64,000 nucleotides of DNA, taken from Hygrophila difformis. Taxonomy: Eukaryota; Streptophyta; Magnoliopsida; Lamiales; Acanthaceae. The stretch covers positions 45,430,055 to 45,494,054 of the forward strand of contig JAOANR010000008.1 in the NCBI GenBank assembly GCA_030278955.1, in the 5' to 3' direction. The first letter of the stretch is position 1; every line of letters begins with the position of its first letter. The notes below the pieces were generated by a model. The model ran no database searches. It had not been told where the DNA came from and worked only from the letters and a program-made list of their open reading frames with translations. Below are positions 56,467 through 64,000 of this stretch, one piece after another. Made by a program: the position numbers and the translations under genes.

Positions 56467-58595
56467 TGATGGGTGATTTTCACTACTCATATTTTACCAC
56501 AAGCGGATGGTTGTCATCAAGTAATAAATACCGGTGAATACCGGGTCGAACCACAGGGAATTTCAGAATATTATTTCATTCCGGAGAAATTTTAATTGTT
56601 CTTAAGTTCATTAATTATATTATATGTTTAAAAAGGATTTTGATTAATTCTAATGGTGATTAAATTAAAAATAGTGACATTAAATTTAAAATAAAGCAAA
56701 TTAAAATTATAATTAATAAAGATATAAATGGGAGATGCTTGTAATATTTTAAATATTGCCATCTGTATATAAAATAGAAATTGCATATTGATTTAGCATT
56801 TTCCAATGTCTAAAAAGATCAATTTCTTAAAATTAAGTATTTTATAAAGATTAAAAATATTGTAATCTACTAATAATCAAATTATGCTTAAACGGATTTC
56901 ATGGAAGCTGATTAAATTATCTAACATTCTGCAATCATTATTCTAGGCCTAAATTTGAGTCTTTCCCAAGCATACAAATTTTCCTATAGCAATTAAAAGG
57001 CACTTTTCATTTCCCAAATCATTGTGCACATGCCAGAATTCATTTATAATGTAATTTATTCCCAATTCCGGTACTAAAATATTAATTCTACTTTTTATCT
57101 CCCGTTTTAGCAAAGCAGAAATCACTAGATTAGATTCTAACATTCAATTATGCAGAATACTGTAAATAATTTAACAATTATGGTAAAATAATGATAAAAC
57201 ATGGTAAACTGGATTTAATTAATAATATTAAAATGCAGATAAATTAGAATTAATGCCAGATTACTAAAAATAGGAAATACAGATTAATCGATCAATTCAG
57301 GCCTTTAACAGATTAGTGATTTGAATAGCAGATTTAAAAAAAGCATAGAATGTCAATCATTTTGTAGTTTTCCAACATATAATCCTAATCCAATTTCTTA
57401 CATAATAGCAGATTAATTCAGTCTAATGCCACAGATATCAGATTTATCATTCCTAATCACAGAATGATCGATCAACAGTAGATTAATATCCAGAGATGAA
57501 ATTTCACTTCTGCAATTGATACAAAATGGCGCTCAAGACAGATTAAACAGATTCTAACATTTATTCATAATTCCAGATTCCAACAAAAGCATCGATCAAA
57601 CTAATTCTTCCATAAAAAGGTAAATTCATACTTCAAAGTGATTCTGAACTCCCGTTCTAGATCACTTCTAACACGAACAACATAGAAATCCGGCTACAAA
57701 TTCGAAACATAATAGCATATTACATTTAGAGGCAATTTCATAACATTACAAAGCAAGAAAAAGAAAGGCAACACCTATGATAGGAAGAACTCGATCAGAA
57801 TGGCATCCTGTCCAATTCCTCCGACTTGATTCTGTGTTTCCGGCCTTCTTCTCCCATTTTCCAGATGTTTCAGAATGTTCTTAGTCGATGAATATGAGCC
57901 TGGATGATGAAGAATGGTGAAAAACGGGCTTTAAAACCGTGTTAGGGAGGTTAGAAAACTGCTCAACCGCGACTGTGGCGCAAAAAGTGGCGCTCGGAAG
58001 AGGTTTTCGGCGCCACCAAGGAGCTGCGGCGCATACGAAGATTTTCCGAAATTTCGAGTGTGGCGCATTTTGTGGCGCTGAAAGGGGCTTTTCGGCGCCG
58101 CCAAGAAGGTGCGATGCATTCTGACAATTTCCTAAAATTTACCCTGCGGGCAAAAAGTGGCGCCTGGAGATGTTTTTATGCGCCACCAAGCTTATGCGGC
58201 GCATCCTGAAGCTTTTTTCCATCCGAAATTTTCCTAAGTGTCGATGTGGCGCCTGAGCATGATTTTAGGCGCCGCCATGCCTATGTGGCGCATTCTGGAG
58301 CTTTTCCAGTGTTGAAAATTCCGAATTTGACATCCTTTGACCTCCGAACATCTTCTTTCTTCATTTTAATGCCTGAAACATCATTGCAATGTATTAGAAT
58401 TGCCAAAGTCTTATTAAAAAGCATAAAACAAGGTAAATTGGGCTCGGATAAGCTCAATTTAACCGGTCTTATTAATACTTACACATCACATGAAATATAC
58501 ACTAAAAAACAGTAAAATAGAGTCTCATGCATGCAATTTAGGTTCATTTTAACATAATTTAAGCTTATTTAAATGGGGTTTCACAGGGTGCATCA
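56467..58595 (-). repeat. Athila3 5' LTR (2129 bp)
   Basis: On the minus strand it runs TGATGCACCC to TCACCCATCA. The boundaries are set by the primer site on one side and the change of sequence character at 58596. It contains a four-copy GC-rich hairpin repeat (57975-58310). The partner LTR is not in the window. Confidence 0.78.
57975..58310 (-). repeat. Four-copy hairpin repeat, period about 84-94 bp, in the Athila3 LTR
   Basis: Copies start near 57975, 58059, 58145 and 58239. Each has GTGGCGC followed by GCGCCAC or GCGCCGC about 16-20 bases later, and then a single GCGGCGCAT-like segment. Arms remain complementary, including a T-G pair, while the spacers vary. Confidence 0.75.
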
Positions 58596-58917
58596 ACTAT
58601 TATTTTAAACCATTATTTTAAACCCAAGTATTATTTTTAAATTTATTATTTTTGACTACTAGTATCATTTTTAGCCCAAAAGCTTATTTTAACATAGCCC
58701 AAAATCTTAGCCAAAGAAATATTAAATTTTTGGTCCACTATAGAAGCCCAACTTTTATTCTTACCCATGTAGTAGATTTATTTTAAATACATGGATAAAT
58801 TAAAATTTTTAATGGGGAAGGGGACTTGCACTTGCATGTTGCATATAGATTTAAATTCGAGCATGACTAATCTTGCCTAAAACCCATTCTAACTCTAACT
58901 TACCTTGTTGACATTAG
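58596..58917 (+). other. AT-rich leader-like region
   Basis: No ORF. Composition and short matches resemble the TR-GAG leader (44036-44550 reversed). It ends with a pyrimidine-containing stretch and ATTAG directly before ATG 58918, which could be a splice acceptor. Confidence 0.4.
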
Positions 58918-59315
58918 ATGGCCGAACCAAATGCAAACATGATCAACCTAATGGTAAAACTGATGAATGCGTACCTCGAGTCCCAACAGCATATCAATTA
59001 TTTCAAGACGTGGGTAGGACAGTTGGAGGGTAACCTAGCCCACGTGGGTCACCTTAGGGAAACAGACCATCACCACATAACCCAGCTGCAGGAGCAAGTC
59101 ACACAACTCCAAGCCCAAGTGGCCAGCTCCAAGACAAGGGGGATGACTTGGAGGAGCAGGTAGAGACCCTAGGCTGGGAACTGACTAACCTAGCCCAGGA
59201 CGTGGATGGGGCGGTTCTTCAGAACCCGGGGCCTGCCCCCAATATCGCTATGCCCATCAACGAGTCGAGCGATGAGGATGATCCCATCAAGGCCGAGCCT
59301 ACCCACTCGTTTTAG
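58918..59315 (+). pseudogene. Small coiled-coil ORF with one frameshift
   Basis: Starts MAEPNANMINLMVKLMNAYL. The first 75 codons form a heptad-rich coiled coil (ITQLQEQVTQLQAQV). At the G-run near 59141-59146 the frame shifts by one base, and the other frame continues the coiled coil (LEEQVETLGWELTNLAQDV) and an acidic tail ending THSF, with TAG at 59313-59315. The original protein was about 132 residues. No family is recognised. Position and convergent neighbour (antisense ORF at 60197-61405) suggest an extra ORF of a large LTR element. AATAAA near 59407 could end its transcript. Confidence 0.55.
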
Positions 59316-59811
59316 ATCTAGTGATCCCGCTACGCATTATTAGTAGTATATTTTCTTTTCCGTACTATTAGCAGCACTCCTATTTCTATTTCAAATGCTT
59401 GTAACCAATAAAAGTTTTTCTCTGGAGGAATGAAATTACAAGCTTTATCTTATATGTGAGGACATCAAATTTGTCCCTCACGTTTTATTAATTACTTTGA
59501 GGGAACTCCATTGAATAAGGGAATAAAGTAAAAATAAATAAATAATATAAATACATATTATAGACTTGATAGTAAATAAGGGGACAACCAACCCCAAACC
59601 CTGGAGACCCTAAACCCTAGACCCTAAAAAAAAGAAGCGGACAGGTTACTGTTCGAAAAAAAAAGGGGGGGGGGTAGGGAATAACCCCCAACAACAACAA
59701 ACAGTACACTAAGTTCCAGCAACCTCTACTAACAGATCCCCATAAATTGATACCTATTAAAACTATTCTTTATTTAATAAAATTTTTCTCCTTACCAGCA
59801 GTTATTTATTT

Positions 59812-59846
<35 letters not shown>

Positions 59847-60196
59847 ATTTAAATTCTACCATGTATACCTTATCACATTAGTTTACCTAAGTTCCTTGAA
59901 GCGGCTTAGTCCCACAACGATGCAAGTATTGTTGGGCAACCCACACACATATAGATGCGATAAGAAGGTAACAGTAAACCCAGAACATCTCGAACCATAA
60001 AATAGGCAGAACAATTAAGCCGTGTTTCTAAACAGCAATAAACAACTAACACATGTCAAACACATAACTCGGCAATAACACAATGGAAATATAGACCATG
60101 AATCCCAGTCAACAGAAACGTCCTCATAAGGAGGAAACTAAACAAAGTACATCTGATACAAAACCTAAACGAAAACGCGAAACTGAAAGGAAAACA
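59316..60196. other. Intergenic, microsatellite-bearing stretch
   Basis: No gene seen. It holds a poly(A)-like AATAAA near 59407, an A9G10-type run near 59657-59676, and an alternating AT run (59815-59844). Confidence 0.6.
59815..59844. repeat. (AT)n microsatellite
   Basis: Fifteen uninterrupted AT dinucleotides. Confidence 0.95.
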
Positions 60197-61405
60197 TCAC
60201 TGATCGGGAGGCGGGAACTGCCGACGCATGTAGTCGTCCATCTGCCGCACATAGGCGTACATGTCAGACATGGTGGCCTGCTGCTGAGCCTGCCTCGTAG
60301 CGAACGAGTCCATGCGGGCCTGGTAGAAATCCAATCTAGCGTCTATGGCATCATAACGAGCCTGCCCAGCTGCAAACCCGGCGTCCATACCGACCCGCAT
60401 CTCCTGCAGCATCTGAGCCATCTCCTGGCCCTGCGGCGCCACTGCAGGAGGTGGAACTACTGGAGGAGGGGGTGACTGCTCCGGTGTTACGACAAGGATC
60501 AAGCCGCCATCATCAGGCTGCGGGCGAAGTACAGCCCGGGGAACTCCACGACGTAAGGAGCTACGCCGGGCAGCGTAAGTGGGGATACGGTAGCAACTGC
60601 CCGCTACCATATCATACGGATCTGTCTCAGGTGTCGTGCGAATCCCCTGTGCCGCGCACAAGCCACAAATGAGATGAATATCGGTAATCACCCTACTCCC
60701 TCGTCCTCTTTGCATACCCCGCAAGTTGTCCTTGATACAAGCTCCCACATTCACCCTACCGTCTCGCGCGATAAAGCAAATGGTCTCGTAGACGTGATCC
60801 AGGATGATATGACTCCGGGTAATCGGCCGGACGCGCCCTAACCATATCTGAGCAAGCTCTCGCCAAGGGGAGTCCATCGTCGTCAAACGCAGCTCGTGAT
60901 CGTGCTCGAGCTGAGGAGGCACCACGGTGCATAAGACATCCCACGCAGGAGCAAGAACACGTCCCTCAGGCTGTGGGCGGAATGCGCCATCGTCAGGCAA
61001 GCCAAAATAGACATTGATCGCCCGAGCACTGAAGTCGAGATAGCGACCACGAACCCATACCCGAGATAGGTCATCACCCTCCCCAAGACCGCCAATGTTG
61101 GTGATAACCTCCATAGCCAGATAACCGGAGGCAACGCCCTCGGGATGACGTTCAAGTCCGGTCCACTACAAGTACTCCAAGACTGCACTGACCCTTTCAT
61201 CGCCCAAATGATCCGGATATATGCCTCTCTCGGGAACATAAGCCCTTTTTCGACGAAGCTCGTCGAAATAAAAGTCCTGGGCAGCCCTCGTCCTAAACCG
61301 AAACCTGTCGTGCCGGTGAGGACGCACCTCGTCAGGGAGACCCCTGAGTCTCGGGCCCCGCTGCTCCTCATCCTCCTCTGACTCGCTCTCATCGAAGTCA
61401 AGCAT
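60197..61405 (-). pseudogene. Antisense 'putative plant transposon protein' ORF, one stop
   Basis: About 403 codons on the minus strand with a single TAG at 61166-61168. Upstream is an acidic start (MLDFDESESEEDEEQRG) and KRAYVPERGIYPDHL. After the stop the same frame reads WTGLERHPEG, then VWVRGRYLDFSARAINVYFG, LAQIWLGRVRP and LICGLCAAQGI. A Pro-rich linker and a coiled-coil-like tail (about 330-400; RYDAIDARLDFYQARMDSF) follow. The order matches the Athila1 and Sirevirus ORFs after pol. A second start region at about 61470 (MCPPRTRRRVADEAG) is one base out of frame, suggesting a further frameshift and a longer original N-terminus. TTTTGCAG near 61506 could be a splice acceptor. It lies antisense to the flanking chromovirus relic. 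Confidence 0.7.
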
Positions 61406-61521
61406 CGCCGGACCGGCATGGCTGGGCCAGCCTCATCAGCAACTCGTCTCCTAGTCCTCGGAGGACACATGAGAGACGCCAAAACAACCCACAAGAAAAG
61501 CAACATCCTGCAAAACATCAA

Positions 61522-62370
61522 ATACCAACTATAAGGTTAAATTCCACACAAAACTCAAGCAGAAATGTGTAAGGGACATCAATATAGATTTCCAACGTGA
61601 GTATTCCATAAGGACATCAAATCCTATCGGTTGCTAGGACCAACCAGAAGGTGATCTAGACAAGGGATATGCTCAAACTAATTCCCAAACCCTTTGTGAC
61701 ATTTCGTCGAACACATTATGTGCGCAATAAACCAAAACCTAAGTTACTAATAAACACACGGGAGTTGCCCACAAAACGAAACAATCACTCAAATAACAAC
61801 ACATCATTTCCTTACAGCACCAAATAACAAAGAAATGAGCTCATAATCACACCCCAACAACAACCAAACATCAAAAACTTCATAGTCTTCCTAAAGATTA
61901 AAATCCAACAAGAATTTGCCAAAAACATAAACACATTGTGGCATAAATACAAGCAAGGCAACAAGAGTAACATCAATTACCACATATACTTGCTAATTTG
62001 CACAAATCAAGCCTAAAAATAACAAACCCCCAATTTTTGTACATAAACCCTAATCCCTAAATCTCCTCACAAATCAAGTCATTCAAAGCATAAAAATTGA
62101 AATTAGTAAGTGGGTTTAGTAGATTCATACCTTGGTAAGTGAAATTGAAGCCGAAATCAAGCAAACGGGAAGGTAAGCCGCCGGATTTAGAGAGAATTGG
62201 GGGTGTGGTCTCGAATGGGAAATGGGGGAAAGTGGCTCGCACGGAGCGCGAGCCTTATTTTCTCGAACAGGAGCAGCCGCGCTCTCGCCGCGCGCTGAAG
62301 CCCCATACCGTGCGGCCACCGCGCGGGTCACGGAGGGAGTTTTATTTTTCTCGATTTTGCTTAATCTCTT
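61522..62370. other. Non-coding stretch with a GC-rich patch
   Basis: Mostly AT-rich and without a supported gene. The segment 62210-62340 is very GC-rich and shares GCGGCCACCGCGCGG with the LTR at 63310-63330, so it may be LTR-derived or the upstream region of the antisense ORF. Confidence 0.5.
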
Positions 62371-62903
62371 TTGCTATACACCACTCACTTAACCCGAGCA
62401 TACATTGACAGTGAGATACGACGACATGGGGCATCACCCGACATTATTCCTTACAAGGACGGCAGAATTGCCTCACGTTTCCTTTACGCAAGGCTACAGA
62501 AAACCCTCGGGACGAAAATACATAGGGACCATAAGAAACCCTGTAAAGAGTGGGAAATCGCTTATTAACTAGCGTCACCACCGCAATTTGCTCGTGATCA
62601 CGATGTATATCACGTCTCCCAAATGAGGAAGTATGTGCACGATCTGACCCATGTGCTCCAACCGGAAGAAATTGAATTTGAGGATGACTTGAGTTACGAG
62701 GAAGTTCCGGTGCGAATACTTGACACGAAGGAGAGAGTAACGAGGAATAAGCCCGTGAGGATGGTCAAGGTCCTTTGGTCCAACCACGAGACAGAGACGG
62801 CAACATGGGAACTGGAGGCCGACATGAAACAACGTTACCCTACCCTCTTCCAAGATGAACCGGCCAGTTATGGGGACATAACTATATTCTTAAGGGGGGA
62901 GGA
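62371..62903 (+). pseudogene. pol: Chromovirus integrase relic with chromodomain
   Basis: A decayed pol end. The first part (to about 62550) resembles the integrase core around its second catalytic residue: YIDSEIRRHGASPDII, then RIASRFLYARLQKTLGTKI. The usual SDRD is altered to PYKD. After an internal deletion and an in-frame TAA (62566-62568), the same frame continues with DVYHVSQMRKYVHDLTHVL and the chromodomain (VPVRILDTKERVTRNKPVRM, then VKVLWSNHETETATWELE), which targets insertion to heterochromatin in intact chromoviruses. The frame runs through the polypurine tract into the LTR and ends at 62979. This assigns the flanking LTR to a chromovirus. Confidence 0.88.
62890..62903 (+). other. 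Polypurine tract of chromovirus C
   Basis: TTAAGGGGGGAGGA directly precedes the LTR start TGTAACACCCG; it fixes the plus orientation. Confidence 0.88.
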
Positions 62904-64000
62904 TGTAACACCCGAGAAAAAAACAAATTCAAATTGTTTTGAACTATGTCATGACTTGATCCCTTCACAGGGTACGTAGGCAGCTTGGAACTAATTTCTA
63001 AGTTCAGTCACAAAATAAATCACAAAATAAATCACAAAATAAATCACAAAGTAAATTACAAATTAAATCACAAGATCAATCGCAAGGACGATACGAGGAG
63101 TTGGAACTAATTTAAACTAGACTAATTAGGGCACGGAAATATTACGAGCGATAAGCCGAACTCGTAACAAGTTTAAGGTAAAGATTCCGAACCGGAGACG
63201 ACCCGAGGAGTCGAGCTAACACGTAGAGGGTAGAAAACCGATAGAGGAAAAGAAGAAAAGACCCGACGGACCACGCGGACCGCCGAACCGGCCGGCCGGC
63301 CCGCGCCGCCGCGCGGCCACCGCGCGGAAGGCGGAGTCGCGACTCCAGGCTGGTCGAGCGTGCTCCGCGCGGCGAAAGCTGTAGGTGCGCGTCACCAGCG
63401 CGCCAGAGGTGCAGAAGGTGTAAACTTTCCTTCCATGGCGATTTTCTTGCCAAAATTAACATCCCCTTCGATGGTAATCGGATCTCAGCCTTGGGGAAGG
63501 CTTAAGAATACCCTAGGGGCGCCCCAAACCCTAAATTTTCAGAAAACACTTCCTACACTCCCTCAATTCCCTCTCCAAGTTCAAAACTCCTTCGACACCA
63601 CTTTCCAGCGAGTATTCCGGCGACGACGGGACGATCGGGACAAGCCCCTGACCTCTAGACCCATGGTAAGCTATGGTTTAATGTTTTAGTTTGTCCATAC
63701 AACTTAGAAACTCGAATTCTAACCTCTTTTCCTTGCTACGATTTCACGTCGGAAAATGAACAAAAAGCGATCGGAGAACTTGGCCGTTCGTCGCGACCCT
63801 AGGACAACCGGAAACCCATTCCAGCGACCCTAATCTCTAACTAAGTAAGTTAAGCCTTACTCACAAATGTTTGTGGTTTATTGTTGTTTAAAACTCGAGA
63901 TCTAGACCCGTAACAAAAATCGATTTTCAAAAACCCTATTTTCGTCCAATTTCAAAAACTCACCTAAAACTCGACCTTCGGGAATTCAAACCGAAAACTT
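62904..64000 (+). repeat. Chromovirus C 3' LTR, 5' portion (runs off the window)
   Basis: Starts TGTAACACCCGAG. It contains four to five copies of a 12-bp unit CACAAAATAAAT (63007-63060), a GC-rich patch (63260-63380), a transcribed-leader-like part, and donor-like ATGGTAAGC at 63663-63671. The final 150 bases match 4650-4800, so together they outline one LTR of at least 2.9 kb. The 63360-63689 ORF is not recognisable as a protein. Confidence 0.88.

Noticed and set aside
60883..61521. 212-aa minus-strand ORF as a separate gene
   Set aside because: It is mostly the shifted frame of the antisense transposon-protein ORF; only its first codons may be the displaced N-terminus.

Overview
The window is repeat-only DNA from a seed plant, most likely a flowering plant. 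No host gene, tRNA or rRNA could be supported. Everything recognisable is LTR retrotransposon. The plant assignment rests on the families present: Athila-type Gypsy elements primed by tRNA-Asp, Tekay/Del-like chromoviruses primed by tRNA-iMet, and a Sirevirus-type Copia element. Near-identical LTR pairs, perfect target-site duplications (TSDs) and deep nesting point to a heterochromatic, probably pericentromeric block with recent insertions. There is one assembly gap of 500 N (4150-4649).

Layout. 1-4149 (+): a chromovirus with the end of its 5' LTR, tRNA-iMet primer site, gag, protease and reverse transcriptase (RT), cut by the gap. 4650-6482 (+): the 3' part of a different chromovirus-type LTR, abutting an Athila-type LTR. 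6483-9534 (+): that interrupted Athila-type LTR ('LTR-X'), which sits inside the pol gene of a minus-strand Athila element. 'Athila2' (minus) is the main host of the nest. Its pieces are the 5' LTR 50752-55623, gag-protease 47972-50604, protease-RT-RNase H 28997-30804 and RNase H-integrase 9535-9964. Into it went 'Athila1' (+, 9965-28996, TSD ATATT, 3232-bp LTRs) and a non-autonomous TR-GAG-like element (minus, 30805-47971, TSD TAAGA, 3406-bp LTRs). The TR-GAG 3' LTR is itself split by a nearly pristine Sirevirus (minus, 31441-40388, TSD CGCTC, 854-bp LTRs). Athila2 lies in the gag of a third element, 'Athila3' (minus, 5' LTR 56467-58595). Athila3 is inserted beside a degenerate region (58596-62903) with a sense coiled-coil ORF, an antisense transposon-protein ORF and a chromodomain-ended integrase relic. 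That relic is followed by the start of a chromovirus 3' LTR (62904-64000) of the same family as 4650-6482.

How the parts work together. Autonomous elements supply Gag, protease, RT, RNase H and integrase. The TR-GAG-like element keeps only a zinc-knuckle protein and must borrow the rest, plausibly from a chromovirus with related LTRs. Three otherwise unrelated units (Sirevirus ORF after pol, Athila1 ORF after pol, antisense ORF at 60197-61405) encode the same kind of protein: an acidic or basic head, a 'plant transposon protein'-like domain and a coiled-coil tail, with no membrane segment. The 'env-like' label therefore looks wrong for them.

The most unusual signals are structural. They are covarying hairpin arrays with a constant loop inside the chromovirus/TR-GAG LTRs, a 186-bp tandem periodicity in the same LTRs, a hairpin-plus-motif module repeated four times in Athila1, primer-site duplications captured inside the Athila2-family LTR, and putative introns in several elements. 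All calls are from reading the sequence; no searches were run.
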